From Planctomycetaceae bacterium (GTDB lineage: Bacteria; Planctomycetota; Planctomycetia; Planctomycetales; Planctomycetaceae): a stretch of DNA of 64,000 nt. The notes below the pieces were generated by a model that saw only the letters and a program-made list of their open reading frames with translations, searched no databases and was not told the origin of the DNA. The stretch covers positions 1 to 64,000 of the forward strand of contig JAWKUA010000003.1 of NCBI GenBank assembly GCA_041398785.1, given 5' to 3'. The translations under genes and the position numbers were made by a program. Positions 44,360 to 54,679 of this stretch are shown piece by piece. How positions within the stretch are numbered: position 1 is the first letter of the stretch; each line of letters opens with the position of its first letter.

Positions 44360-44471
44360 GAAGCGTTCTCCCGGAAGAAGCAGCGATCCGGATCGGGGTC
44401 TGTGGCAATGGTACTCGCTTCGTCGGTGATCGTCACGAGGATTCGACGTTCCGCGGCGGACGGCTGTTCGA

Positions 44472-45236
44472 TCAGGTCAGGTCCACAATCTTTTCATGCA
44501 CGACGCCGCGCATGTCCATTTCGAATTCGATGTCGACAATCGGCGGTCGTGTGTAAAACCAGTGAACTCCGCGGCTGCGTGTCGCCGGAAGCTTGGACAG
44601 CAGGACGTCATCAAGCAGCGGACGAAGGCTGTGCGCCGTGTAGACGTCGATGGCGGTCAATAGTTCGCTGGTTCCGCCCAGTGCTGCCATTCGCGAATTC
44701 ATGATCTGCGCGACGCATTCCGTTTTTTCGATCATCGCGTCGGGGCTGGTCTCGCCGACTCGCACAATGCGCCGTTCCGACAGTTCGCCGTCCGGCAGTT
44801 CGCCGCCGCCGGCAACCACGAATGTCGGTCGAGTGACCGACGACGACCGCGCATACGAAAACGCGAACAGCACAGGCTGCGCTGGAGGGTCGGCCACGGG
44901 TGCCACATTTGTGCGAGCCACCGGATTGACACCGTCGACCATCATGTCGCGTTCAATCAGTAGTTGGCGGTAGTCGTTGTTGAAGTCGACAAATCCCTGC
45001 AGCGAATACGGCATCGGGCACCTCAGTTCCACAGCGCACAGGCTGTGATCGCCGAGATGATTTGACGCCAGGTAGCCGAATGCAGCCACCAGCCCGTCGT
45101 GCCACGGCCGCGGATTCTGCAGCGTGACGTGAACAATCTCGAACCCCGGCATCGCCGAGACACCACATGAGTACGGCGCGATTCCAGGAAGAAACCGGTA
45201 TCCTCCGCGTTCATTGGATTTCAGAACATCTGCCAT
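44472..45236 (-). CDS. Rid (YjgF/UK114)-like protein
   Basis: A 254-residue protein. The N-terminal half reads GFEIVHVTLQNPRPWHDGLVAAFGYLASNHLG and the C-terminal half has ELLTAIDVYTAHSLRPLLDDVLL and a final GVHWFYTRPPIVDIEFEMDMRGV, features that recall the YjgF/Rid trimer fold, possibly two Rid-like halves in one chain. RidA itself has about 128 residues and deaminates reactive enamines. The start MADVLKSNERGGYRFLPG at 45236 is taken rather than the open-frame limit at 45284, which would overlap the divergent PLD gene. Family assignment is tentative; the conserved catalytic Arg of RidA is not clearly located. Confidence 0.5.
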   Translation of the reverse strand: MADVLKSNERGGYRFLPGIAPYSCGVSAMPGFEIVHVTLQNPRPWHDGLVAAFGYLASNHLGDHSLCAVELRCPMPYSLQGFVDFNNDYRQLLIERDMMVDGVNPVARTNVAPVADPPAQPVLFAFSYARSSSVTRPTFVVAGGGELPDGELSERRIVRVGETSPDAMIEKTECVAQIMNSRMAALGGTSELLTAIDVYTAHSLRPLLDDVLLSKLPATRSRGVHWFYTRPPIVDIEFEMDMRGVVHEKIVDLT

Positions 45237-45259
45237 CTGAGCCCCCTTCGGTACGCCAC

Positions 45260-45967
45260 ATGGATCAATCACAAATCGAAGCAATGTTGCGGCAATCGCT
45301 GAGCGACGGCAAGTTGTCGCGAGCCGAAAAGTCCGCGCTGAAGGCGATTCTCACTTCCGACGCCGATACGCTGCATGAGCGTGATCTGCTGCGAAACCGC
45401 GCGTTTGAAATTGCTCGCTCGTCGCTACTGAGTCCGGAACCCAAAAAAGCCATTGACTGGCTGGAAGACGTCACCGGCATTCTGCTGCAGGCCGAACGAC
45501 CGTCCGCCGGCCAGTCGGGCAAGCCGATCAGCGAAGTCCACTTCAGCCCCGGCGACGACTGCCGCCTGCGCATCCAGGAACTGCTGCGTCTGTCGAAGGC
45601 AACCGTCGATATCTGCGTTTTTACCATCACTGACGACCGCATCACCGACGCGATCATCGGTGCCGCGTCACGAGGAGTGAAGATTCGGGTCATCAGCGAC
45701 GACGATAAGTCACGGGATCTCGGAAGTGACATGCAGCGTCTGAAAGGGGCTGGCATTCCGGTGCGAGTCGACACGACTCCCGACCACATGCATCACAAAT
45801 TCGCCGTGTTCGACGAAAGAATCGCTCTGTCTGGCAGCTACAACTGGACACGTTCCGCCGCTGAACACAATGAGGAGAATATCGTCGTCACAAATGACGC
45901 CAAGATCGTGCAGGCGTTCCAAAAGCAGTTCAGCCGACTCTGGCCGCGGATGAAGCCGATGAATTGA
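45260..45967 (+). CDS. Phospholipase D-like nuclease with TerB-like N-terminal region
   Basis: A 235-residue protein. The N-terminal about 80 residues are helical and acidic, MDQSQIEAMLRQSLSDGKLSRAEKSALKAIL, resembling a TerB-like or EF-hand-like stress module. The C-terminal half is a PLDc_2 domain: TVDICVFTITDDRITDAIIGAASRGVKIRVISDD, then the HKD motif HHKFAVFDERIALSGSYNWTRSA. A single HKD motif means it would work as a dimer, as in Nuc or mitochondrial cardiolipin hydrolase. The start ATG at 45260 leaves 23 bases to the divergent Rid-like start; the frame is open to 45167. Could cut nucleic acid or phospholipid; no signal peptide, so probably cytoplasmic. Confidence 0.8.
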   Translation: MDQSQIEAMLRQSLSDGKLSRAEKSALKAILTSDADTLHERDLLRNRAFEIARSSLLSPEPKKAIDWLEDVTGILLQAERPSAGQSGKPISEVHFSPGDDCRLRIQELLRLSKATVDICVFTITDDRITDAIIGAASRGVKIRVISDDDKSRDLGSDMQRLKGAGIPVRVDTTPDHMHHKFAVFDERIALSGSYNWTRSAAEHNEENIVVTNDAKIVQAFQKQFSRLWPRMKPMN

Positions 45968-46047
45968 ATTAAACCGAAAGGTGGAGGGTTTCACGGGCCG
46001 CGATGTGCGAAGCGGCGGTCGAACTGGCGAGCCGGAGTTCGCTTGAA

Positions 46048-47412
46048 TCACACCGAGGTCAGTGAATCGACCACGGCGTCCTGCGAAAAGATGCAGTCCG
46101 TCAGCGGTCCGGTGCTGTCGCCGAACGATGTTTCCGGAATGCCCATCGCGTGCAGAATGCTGAGGTACAGGTTGCACAGCGGCGTCTCATCACGGCGCCA
46201 ATAGGTTCCGTGGTTGAGGCCCATGTTCGAGCCGCCGGCAATCAGTGTCGGAAGGTTCGTCGGGTTGTGAGTCGTACTGGCTCCACTGCCGAAGAGTACG
46301 ATGGTGTTTTCCAGGACTGTCGCCTGCTGATCGGAATAGCTCTGCAGCCGTTCCAGAAATCCGGCGATCTGCTGGCTGAGAAACAGGTCGAACTTCGCGA
46401 ACTGAAGCTGACCGTCCGGATCACCGGCATGTGACAGATTGTGATGAGTTCTGGACAGGCCGAGTTTCAATGGAAACGTGTCGCTGATCCCCATGCCGTC
46501 TTCCCGGTTCAGCATGAAGGCCACGGATCGTGTGATATCGGCATCGAACGCCAGCGCGATCAGGTCGAACATGTTGCGATAGTATTCCGCCGGTTCGCCT
46601 TCTGTCGTGACATCCAGCTTCAGGTGTGAGAAGTCCTGTTGTTTCAGCGGAATGTCGATCCAGCGTTCCGACGCCTCCAGACGCTGTTCAATCTCATTCA
46701 GTGATGTCAGGTACTGATCCAGCTTTTCGCGATCTGACCTTCCAAGCTGCTGATTCAGTGACCGCGAGTTTTCCAGAACCGCATCGACCAGCCGGATTCG
46801 CTTCTTCAGCCGGTCGCGTTGTTCGATGTTGGAATCCCGGTTGCTGCGAAACAGGCGATCGAAGACGCGCCGAGGACTGTTTTCCGCGGGAATCGGGCGA
46901 CCGTCGAGGTTGTAGGAAATCGTCCCGGTCCGCGACAGAAAGCCCACACCGGCATCAATCGACAGCACCAGCGACGGCTGCCGGCAGAACGCCTTGGTGT
47001 GCTGAGCGATCACCTGATCGAGTGACACAGAGTTGTATGTTCCCGGTTTCGGGTTATGCAGCGGTGCTCCTGTCAGCCACATATCCGAACAGACATGGGG
47101 ATCCGCTTTGGTTCCATTCGGATGGAACAGCCCGCCAAGAAAACTGACTTGTCGGCGAAAGGGAGCGAACGGTTCCGTCGATCTTCCGAACACGAAATCA
47201 CGTCCGGTCGTCTTAGGAAACCAGCTCCATTCGTCGATGCCGTTCTTCGGATCCGGCAGACACATTCCGTTTGCCGTGTACAGCGCGCAAAACCGCTTCG
47301 GATCGGAAACCGCCGCGTCGTGCGCGAACAGTTCCAGTCTCGGAAGCGCCAGCGACGCGCCGGCGATTCCCTGCAGCACTCGACGACGGGGAAACTTCGC
47401 TGAAAAGTTCAT
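46048..47412 (-). CDS. DUF1552-domain protein with Tat-like signal
   Basis: A 454-residue protein of the DUF1552 family, near its usual length. The N-terminus PRRRVLQGIAGASLALPRL is a Tat-like signal. Family motifs include KRFCALYTANGMCLP, FLGGLFHPNGTKADPHVCSDMWLTGA and VAFMLNREDGMGISDTFPLKLGLSRTHHNLSHAG, and VLFGSGASTTHNPTNLPTLIAGG near the end. DUF1552 proteins are almost always encoded just downstream of a DUF1592/DUF1588 cytochrome-like protein in planctomycetes, as here with 24 bases between. Function is unknown; a role with the partner in an exported redox or degradative complex is often suggested. Confidence 0.92.
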   Translation of the reverse strand: MNFSAKFPRRRVLQGIAGASLALPRLELFAHDAAVSDPKRFCALYTANGMCLPDPKNGIDEWSWFPKTTGRDFVFGRSTEPFAPFRRQVSFLGGLFHPNGTKADPHVCSDMWLTGAPLHNPKPGTYNSVSLDQVIAQHTKAFCRQPSLVLSIDAGVGFLSRTGTISYNLDGRPIPAENSPRRVFDRLFRSNRDSNIEQRDRLKKRIRLVDAVLENSRSLNQQLGRSDREKLDQYLTSLNEIEQRLEASERWIDIPLKQQDFSHLKLDVTTEGEPAEYYRNMFDLIALAFDADITRSVAFMLNREDGMGISDTFPLKLGLSRTHHNLSHAGDPDGQLQFAKFDLFLSQQIAGFLERLQSYSDQQATVLENTIVLFGSGASTTHNPTNLPTLIAGGSNMGLNHGTYWRRDETPLCNLYLSILHAMGIPETSFGDSTGPLTDCIFSQDAVVDSLTSV

Positions 47413-47436
47413 GTATCAGGCTCCGAATGTTCGTAC

Positions 47437-50400
47437 CTACTTCTTCAGAAACAAATCGCTGTGGATGACAAACCGAAGCAAGTCCTGCGTTCGATATCCG
47501 TCCGTCTTCAGCCGCAATACGTCTTCCTTCAGACGTTCGATTTCGTGATATCTCAGGCTGCGGCCGATGGCGTAACAACTCAGGTGCTTCGCAAAGCTGA
47601 AGGCTACCTGATCCATCCTGTCGGCGGCGAGATAGGATTTCAAGGCGTTGACGTCGGCAATCTTCGTGCCGTCCGGAAGCGTCGAACGTGTATCGGTTGG
47701 CTGACGTTTGAGACGACCGGCGGCATCGTAGGATTCGAACGGCACGCCCCACGGGTCGATGTTGGAATGGCATTTCACGCAGCCTTCCTGATTGCGATGA
47801 CGTTCCAGCCGCTCGCGCAGTGTCAATTGTGATCCGTCGTCGTTCATCAGCTCCGGAACGTTGGGTGGAGGGTCGTCGGGAGGTTCCGCAATGATTTTTC
47901 GAGCCAGCCAGGCTCCGCGTTTGACGGGGTTGGATTCACGCCCATCCGACAACCCGGCCAGAATTCCCGCCTGACTGAGAATGCCGCCCAGAGACTCGTC
48001 CCGGTGCTCAATGGCCACGAACTTCATTCCCGATTCCGGCCGGATCGTCAGGTCGTAGTAACCGGCAACCGCGTCGTTGACCATGACGAAGTCGGATCGA
48101 ACGATGTTGCTGAGCGGCAGATTTTCGGCAATCAGATGCTTCAGAAAGTGAACCGGCTCTTCACGAAGCTGCGTTTTCATGTCGCGTCAACAGCGGGAAC
48201 GCCGACGGATCGACCTCCAGAACGTCCAGCTTCTCAAGACTCAGCCACTCCGACGTGAACTCGCTCAGAAATTCACCAAACCGCGAATCGGCAATCATGC
48301 GGTCCACCTGCGCATCGAGCGATTCATGCAGCCGACCGCGATCCGCAAGTTCAAGCAGTTCGTGATCCGGCGACGTATTCCACAGGAAGTAAGACAACCG
48401 CGATGCCAGTTCCCAGCCGTCCAGATCTTCGGCGGCGGGACTGTGGCTTTGGTCGATCAGAAACAGAAACTGCGGCGATGTCAGGACCACCGTCAGCGCA
48501 TTTCTGATGGCAAGCTGAAAGTCGCCGGATTCGGCAAAGGAGGTTTTCCAGACGTTGAAGATCAACGATTCCTCGTCATCGGTCACCGGTCGCCGCCAGG
48601 CTCGCGTCGTGAACGATCGAATGATTTCGCGAGCGTATTCCGGCGACCCGTCCGGCGCGTCCGATTCCACGAAGATGCCGCGATGAGTTTCCGGCGGCCA
48701 GCTTTCGTACCACGGTCCTTCGAACTCCACGGAATGAATTCGAAGACGCGGCATGGCGCGTCCGTCGGTGTATTCGCTGCGAACTCCGATCTCACGAACG
48801 CCGGCCAGGTAGTTGAGATTGCCGTCCTCCACAACCGGGGCCGGAAAATCATTGATCGCTCCCTGAAATACGAATTCCGCGGGCTCCGACGACACAACAG
48901 GCTGCGGCGTTCCGACAGGATTCAGTGTGCTGCCGCAGTCACGGCGCAGTCCCAAATGAACACCCACCAGCGGCGTCCGTTTTTCGAATGCAGAAAACTG
49001 CCGGGCGGCGTCGCTGGCGTCGTCGACACGACCGAAAACAACGCTGTGGATCGATGTCGCATCTTCATCGCCTGCAGCGCGGAACGACAGCGGCCCCTGT
49101 CCAAGCCGAACCAGCATCAGCGGCTGTGCGGTTGAACCGCCCTCAACGGGTTTTGAAAAACGACGATTGCCCAATTGCAGTCGAAGTGTGTCGCCGGAAT
49201 CATCCACCACGAACTGCAGATCCACCTGATAAATACCCGGTTGTGGAATCGTCACGCTTCCGTCCCCGGAATCCGGCACGTCAGCGACGACGACCGTCTC
49301 ATCTTCGGCCGCGTCAAGCTGCGGCGCATTCGCTTCGAGCAGCATGCCGTCGTCGTACCGCGAGGCCCGAACTGTTACACGAAAGTTCCCCTCATCCGGC
49401 AGTTCCCGGAGAGAGATCTTGAAGTTCGCCATCGGGCCGTAGGTGCTCGATTTTCCGAACAGCTCCGAACTGGGAATCGCAGGACGCAGCAGCAGGCCGT
49501 CCGGAACAACCTGGTAAGCTTCTCCCAGCGGATAGCCGTGGCTGCCTCGCATGCAGGCGAACACGGAATGATTCAGTCCCTCAAAAGTTCTCATACCGCG
49601 AACGGTGTCGTTGCCGGCGTAACCTTCAATGAACTCCCACGACTTCCGCATTTCGAATGGCTTGAAGGCGAACGGCTTCGCGGGGACAAGTTCCGTGACC
49701 GTGAAGTCGTCATTGTCCAGCAGCAGGTTGTCGGCCCCGAGAATCAGGCTGTCGGGGCACGGATCTCGATTGATGGCTTCGCCGAGATCCATTCGAAAAT
49801 TCTGAACCACGGGCCGTTCATCTTCCCTGACGATACACAGCTCCAGCGATCGTTCGGCGATTTCAAAGTAGTACTCCATCTGGAGCGGCGACAGCACCAT
49901 GACGTTTCCGTTGTTGCTGAAACCGTCGCGAGAAACGCCGTCGGGCGGCAGGACACCGGAGAGATTTTCTTCCAGATGCAACAGGTCACGAAGTGTGTTG
50001 CGGTATTGCCGAACGGTCAGCCGTCTCACGGAACCGTTCACCTGATTGTCGCGAGCGCGCGATCGATTCAGCGCCTGCCGAATCCAGGAAGTCAAAACCT
50101 GCCGCTCGCCGTCTGACGGCTGCGACTCGTCTTCCGGCGGCATCGTCCCGTCGCCAACGCGTTCAAGGATTTCCTTCCACAGAAACAACTGCCGATCGTC
50201 GAGCGAATCGTCGAGCACGTCCACCCGAATACCGGATTTCATCGTGGTTTCACCGTGACATTCGACGCAGTACTTCGCGAGCAATGGCCGGACCTGCTGC
50301 TCGAATGCTTCGTCTTCATCCTGCACGGCCACATTGTTCGTCGGCGAGGATTCTGCGGACGGCTGTGCCGGAACAGATTCCGCCCGGATCGCGATACACA

Positions 50401-50461
50401 GCGCTGGCAGCAGCGGAAGGACGCGGCGCAGGCATTTCGACAGTCGACAGGCTGTCATCAT
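47437..50461 (-). CDS. Planctomycete-type cytochrome c DUF1592/DUF1588/DUF1585 protein, interrupted by an apparent frameshift
   Basis: A giant exported protein split over two frames. The first part (start at ATGATG 50461/50458, signal-like SKCLRRVLPLLPALCIAIRAES) has the PSCyt1-type heme motif CVECH, a DUF1587-like region (LTVRQYRNTLRDLLHL), carbohydrate-binding-like beta regions and the DUF1592 start (LASRLSYFLWNTSPDHELLELADRG). Homology in this frame ends at LEVDPSAFPLLTR and resumes one base over at DMKTQLREEPVHFLKHLI, near 48178. The second part carries DUF1588/DUF1585 (GILAGLSDGRESNPVKRGAWLARKI, heme-like CVKCHSNIDPWG). The span is one base above a multiple of three. Without a shift it stops at 48161. 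Sequence error or a disabled gene are both possible. Confidence 0.85.
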
Positions 50462-51225
50462 TCGTCGTATCCGGTGGGATTTGTGGCGGGGACAGCAAAC
50501 GCAGTAGGCGGGTGGCGATGCCGGGAATGTCACGTTGCGGAACAACCGGATTCGCCGGGACACGGGCCATCGAAGAGAGCCGCCTGTGCCGCGACCGCGC
50601 CGATGTTCCGGTGAGTGTTCCGACGCCGACGGAACCCGCCATGTGTTTTGGCTTCGGAGGGTGGCGATTGCAAGCGAATTCGCAGGCAGGACGGCACAGG
50701 GTGACCGTGCCGCCGTCTTCGGGCAAGTCTTGCTGCGCTTGCCGCGGAACTGGTGCTTCGTCAGCCGAGTATTGGTGGATGGGAAGATTGCTGTCATTGG
50801 GCGCGATTCGGGAGGTCAACGCTCCTGCCGAGCCACGTGTGCCACAGGACGTCCATCGCAGCAGCGGATCGGCGGGAGCGTCGCCCTCCCAAATGTCCGA
50901 TCGCAGATTTTCACTCGTCAAATGACGCCTGGCAGACCGCTGGCGGCGATGAAATCTCCGTCGGACAGGCTGCTGCGTGACGGGTCAGGCGATTTCGACT
51001 TCGAAATCGCTCAACCTTGAGAATCTTTTGGCGGAAATCGGTCGTGATTTTGGCTTCTCCGATTGAGCCGCCTGATGTCTTCCGGCCGCTTCGAAAAACA
51101 TCGCCGGGTCCTTAGCGGGGGTTCGGCGCTGGTAGCTGTTGGAAGAATTTTGCGCGGCGTCAGAGTGTTCCGTCACGGACGGGACAGCGCGTCTTGAAAC
51201 CGAGGTTTGCTGAGGAGTCGAAGTG
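50462..51225. other. Gene-poor gap with no supported gene
   Basis: About 760 bases between divergent genes. Short, overlapping frames on both strands look like chance translations. It must contain the promoters of the DUF1592 and small secreted-protein genes, but I cannot place them. No RNA or repeat was recognised. Confidence 0.45.
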
Positions 51226-51693
51226 ATGTTCAGGTATACCAGGTATGGGTTACTTTTTGTTGCGATCGCGATCGTTGCCGGATCGGCACTGTGGCAGCCG
51301 GTGACGGCGTCGCGGCAGTCGGGCCGCAGAAACACGGCGGTTGCGTGTTCGATCGATGTCGTGGTCGAGACGCGAGCGCAGGACGGCACAATTCTGAGCA
51401 CAGAAAGCTATGTTCGGGACTTTGTTGTCAGCGAAACCGAAGCCTTCGTGGACGACTTTTCCACGCGGATTCGATTCAAGGAGTTCAGCGCGTCACTGCA
51501 AAGAGTTAACGGCGAGATCGTGGTTGCCGTCGATTGGTTCGCGGACATCTCGACATTCAATGCAGTCGACTTTAGCACCGCTCTGGTACTCGGCAACGGT
51601 CGCAATTCCGGTGAGATCGCAGCGACCCACAAGTTCTACTCAACACCGGGACTTACAACGACGCGTTACATTCTGTCCGGCACACGCATGTAG
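51226..51693 (+). CDS. Small secreted protein of unknown function
   Basis: A 155-residue protein. The N-terminus MFRYTRYGLLFVAIAIVAGSALWQPVTAS is a clear signal peptide or anchor. The mature part has about 125 residues, likely beta-rich (VVVETRAQDGTILSTESYVRDFVVSETEAFVDDF), with one Cys and no recognised family. GGAG at 51214-51217 sits eight bases before the ATG at 51226; an overlapping GTG at 51223 is possible. The gene stands alone between two gaps and is oriented towards the MMPL gene. It looks like a real expressed gene on the basis of its ribosome binding site and codon use, but nothing supports a function. Confidence 0.6.
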   Translation: MFRYTRYGLLFVAIAIVAGSALWQPVTASRQSGRRNTAVACSIDVVVETRAQDGTILSTESYVRDFVVSETEAFVDDFSTRIRFKEFSASLQRVNGEIVVAVDWFADISTFNAVDFSTALVLGNGRNSGEIAATHKFYSTPGLTTTRYILSGTRM

Positions 51694-51848
51694 CCGGAAT
51701 CGGAACGACAAGCGAAGATTCACAAACACTGCGCGGACGCATGCCGCACCGCGCAGTGCTTTCGCTTTCCTGAGCCCGCCGGATGCGCGGGACGTAAGTC
51801 CTTCGGTCCAGGCGCGGCGATGGCCGGTCGAGTCTCGTCGGCGAAGTG

Positions 51849-53987
51849 CTATGCAGCGCGATTCTGAGCCGCGGGAGCTGACGGTGCCGGCTGCTGCAGT
51901 CGTTTCCGGCGAGCGCCGATGGAAAGAAACGCCGGCAACAGCACCAGGTCCCCCGCCAGGGCTGCGATCAGCAGGCAGAACATCAGCAGGCCGAATCGCA
52001 TGGTCGGCCGAAACGGAGACAGTCCCAGAGCCAGCAGGCCGGTCCCGGAAATGATCGCGGACGAAATGATCGGCAATCCGGTCTGCAGCACGGCATGCCG
52101 CACGGCTCGGTATCGACAACCGTGATCGCAGACAACGCTGCGGTAGCTGAACAGAAAGTGGAACGTGCCGTCGACGGCCAGCCCCAGAGCGATGCTGGCG
52201 GTCATCATGATGCCGATGTCGATGGGATAGTTGCACCAGCCCAGAATCCCGAACACCAGCAGGATGGGCGTCAGGTTGGGAATCATCGCGATCAGACCGG
52301 CGCCGACGGAACGCAGAGCTACGATCATGACAATCGTGATCAGCACGAATGCCGAGGCGAAGCTCTTCCAGAAGCCGTCAAAAATGTCGCCCTGAGCCTG
52401 CTCCAGCAATGGACCCATGCCGGTAAACGTGACGGGAAACTCGGCACAGCGTTCTCGCAGACTGTCCACGGTACGTCGCAGCACCTTCGGGGAATCGTCC
52501 CGCAGACGAATCGACACGCGCCACAAGCGGCTTCCGTCGGCAAGCAGGCTGCCTGTGGACCCGCTGCCCGACGAGCCCGCCATCAGCCGCGCGGGAGAAA
52601 ACGTCTGCTCCGTAATCTCCGCCGGAAAGAAGTCGGCCAGTGACAGCGTGTGGCACACGTTTTCATCATCGCTGAGCAGACTCTCCAGACGACGAATGTC
52701 GCGGAGCCGTTCAACGAAAGACGATTCCGTCTGGCCGAAATCAACCACCGCTTCGATGGACGTCGGGCTGGTCAGCGTTTCCTTGACCAGCAGTGTGTCT
52801 TTCAGCACCGGATCCTGGCTGGGCAGAAATTCCAGCGGATCGATCAGCGACTTCAGCTTGTAGACGCCGATGGAACACACCAGCGTGATCGTGATGCCCG
52901 GAACCAGCACTCGCCACGGATGATTGACGACAAACATCGCAAACCGTTCCAGCCGCGTCTGCAGGCCCTTCTGCCGGGACGGGTCATAGCGGACGGCAAC
53001 CAGAATCGCGGGAGTCACGAAGACGCCGATCAGAAACGAATACACCGTTCCATAAGCGGCCGCGATGGCAAACTGCGGAATCGGTCCAATGTCGGAAACC
53101 GCAAGGCTCAGCAGACCGATCACGGTGGTTCCGGTGGCAAACAGACTCGGACGAATCACGGCCTGCAGTGCCCGCCCGATACCCTCCGCGCGGTGAATTT
53201 CACGACGATAGTGGCCGATGTAGTGGATCGCCGCTGCCGTCGTGAAGACCATCACCATCACGGGCAGCGATCCCATGATGAAATTCATCTGCTGACCGGA
53301 AGCCCAGACCGTCGCCAGGGTCAGTTCGATGCTCAGGATATTAGTGACCATCAGAGCGCCGGAAGTCTTCCAGCAGCCGATGTTCAGATGCAGCAGCACG
53401 AAGCAGATGAACAGCGTCAGCGCGAACAGGCTCATGCTGTTTTCCCGGCTGCCCAGGTGGTCGAGCTGCGTTGCCACAACGGGACCACCGGCCAGGACCG
53501 CGTTCTCAAGCTGGCAGTAGCTGATCTGATCGCGAATGGCCTGAACCGACGCGCCCCGCTGAGCAACTCCGTCACGGTCCAGAACGACCAGCAGTGTTTC
53601 CAGATCGCCGCCGGGAGTCGCCACCAGATGCAGCAGGCGTTCCGCGGCCACGTCCGATTCGACGTCGTTCGCGAACATCATTTCCAGAATCTGCTGACGC
53701 GTCCAGCACGTGCGGACGCCGTGCAGTCCTCCCACACGCGAAGCCAGAGCGGTCAGTCGCTGTGAGTCGGGAAACGGCTTCTCAAAGGCGATCAGGATCG
53801 TTTCGTCGACACCGAATGTGCGGCAGAAACTGTCATAATCGATGCGGACCTGGCTGTGGCGCGGAAGCCAGGTTTCGATGTTGTTGTCCGACTTTACCCG
53901 CTCACCCAGCAGCGTCAGCACCGGTAGCGCGACAATGCAGAAAATCAGCAAAGTCAGCGAATGACGCCTATAAAATCCCGAAACCAT
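51849..53987 (-). CDS. MMPL/RND-family membrane exporter
   Basis: A 712-residue protein with two RND-like repeats, each a membrane helix, an extracytoplasmic domain and a bundle of about five helices (about 12 helices in all). Characteristic segments are NFIMGSLPVMVMVFTTAAAIHYIGHYRREIHR and, in the second half, NYPIDIGIMMTASIALGLAVDGTFHFLFSYR, with the Asp of the proton relay in each (second: VDGTFH). Its size fits the MMPL-like/HpnN group that moves hydrophobic molecules, such as lipids or hopanoids, rather than three-part RND drug pumps (about 1000 residues). No membrane-fusion or outer-membrane partner is nearby. The C-terminal tail is short and Ala/Gln-rich. Substrate unknown. Confidence 0.85.
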   Translation of the reverse strand: MVSGFYRRHSLTLLIFCIVALPVLTLLGERVKSDNNIETWLPRHSQVRIDYDSFCRTFGVDETILIAFEKPFPDSQRLTALASRVGGLHGVRTCWTRQQILEMMFANDVESDVAAERLLHLVATPGGDLETLLVVLDRDGVAQRGASVQAIRDQISYCQLENAVLAGGPVVATQLDHLGSRENSMSLFALTLFICFVLLHLNIGCWKTSGALMVTNILSIELTLATVWASGQQMNFIMGSLPVMVMVFTTAAAIHYIGHYRREIHRAEGIGRALQAVIRPSLFATGTTVIGLLSLAVSDIGPIPQFAIAAAYGTVYSFLIGVFVTPAILVAVRYDPSRQKGLQTRLERFAMFVVNHPWRVLVPGITITLVCSIGVYKLKSLIDPLEFLPSQDPVLKDTLLVKETLTSPTSIEAVVDFGQTESSFVERLRDIRRLESLLSDDENVCHTLSLADFFPAEITEQTFSPARLMAGSSGSGSTGSLLADGSRLWRVSIRLRDDSPKVLRRTVDSLRERCAEFPVTFTGMGPLLEQAQGDIFDGFWKSFASAFVLITIVMIVALRSVGAGLIAMIPNLTPILLVFGILGWCNYPIDIGIMMTASIALGLAVDGTFHFLFSYRSVVCDHGCRYRAVRHAVLQTGLPIISSAIISGTGLLALGLSPFRPTMRFGLLMFCLLIAALAGDLVLLPAFLSIGARRKRLQQPAPSAPAAQNRAA

Positions 53988-54328
53988 ACAATCGCGCCGG
54001 CAGAGAACCTGAGTGATGTGTTCTTTCCAACGCTATCGAATGTCGGTCAGGGCGGGCGTGATCCGTATCAGCGATTCGGCAGAGTGTGCCGGAAGTTTCG
54101 GCGCTGTACACGGGCGCTGCCGACAGATCCCGAACGTCAAGGTTTCGCGCGAGAAACCGCAGGGCTTTCCTGGTCGCGCTGACGGTGACCGCCAACACAG
54201 ACCGTTTGAACGGGACAACACCTCAGCACGCCGGGGCAAAGTCAGATGCCTGCGGGACGCGACGCAATCCGCCGGAAACGCCGAAGTTCGGTCGCTGCCC
54301 GCTGTCGTGACGAGCACGGGAACTCCCG
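53988..54328. other. Intergenic gap with no supported gene
   Basis: About 340 bases between the MMPL and PilZ genes, both on the minus strand. Several frames are open on the plus strand but have no signal, domain or binding site. Nothing else is seen. Confidence 0.4.
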
Positions 54329-54679
54329 TCACTCAGCCTTCGCTGACGGCAGGAAGCGGCCGCCGCTCATGAACATGCCGTTATCGCAGGGCGTGCACCA
54401 TTCGATCTGCACTTCGTACTGAAACTCGCGAGTTTCACTGGCCATGCGGACCGTTGCGTTGCCGGGAGACACCGAGCCGCGATGCAGCAGCCCGATTCCG
54501 GTACGGCTGATTTCCCTGGTCATCGCGGAAATCGTGTTACCGCGGCGAGTCTTAATCTCGGCCGGAACCGATAGCTCTAGTCGCTCGTTGGCCCTCATGT
54601 TCGTCACATCGGGCTTGCCGATGCTTTCCAGCACCTGGCGAAGATCGTCCATTGTCGGTCGGCTGAAGGGATCCTGCAT
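54329..54679 (-). CDS. PilZ-domain protein (c-di-GMP binding candidate)
   Basis: A 116-residue protein made of little more than a PilZ domain. The c-di-GMP-binding pattern is partly visible: an Arg-rich segment (NMRANERLELSVPAEIKTR), matching the RxxxR box, and REISRTGIGLLHRG, corresponding to (D/N)xSxxG but with Glu in the first position. It would bind c-di-GMP in the cytoplasm and signal to an unknown partner. ATG at 54679 (MQDPFSRPTMDDLRQVL) was chosen over the open-frame limit at 54724; both are plausible. The upstream neighbour is the acidic lipoprotein gene on the same strand. Confidence 0.72.
   Translation of the reverse strand: MQDPFSRPTMDDLRQVLESIGKPDVTNMRANERLELSVPAEIKTRRGNTISAMTREISRTGIGLLHRGSVSPGNATVRMASETREFQYEVQIEWCTPCDNGMFMSGGRFLPSAKAE

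Noticed and set aside
50535..51020. 161-residue plus-strand frame in the gap after the DUF1592 gene
   Set aside because: Arg/Ser/Pro-rich translation with no domain; typical chance frame in GC-rich DNA.
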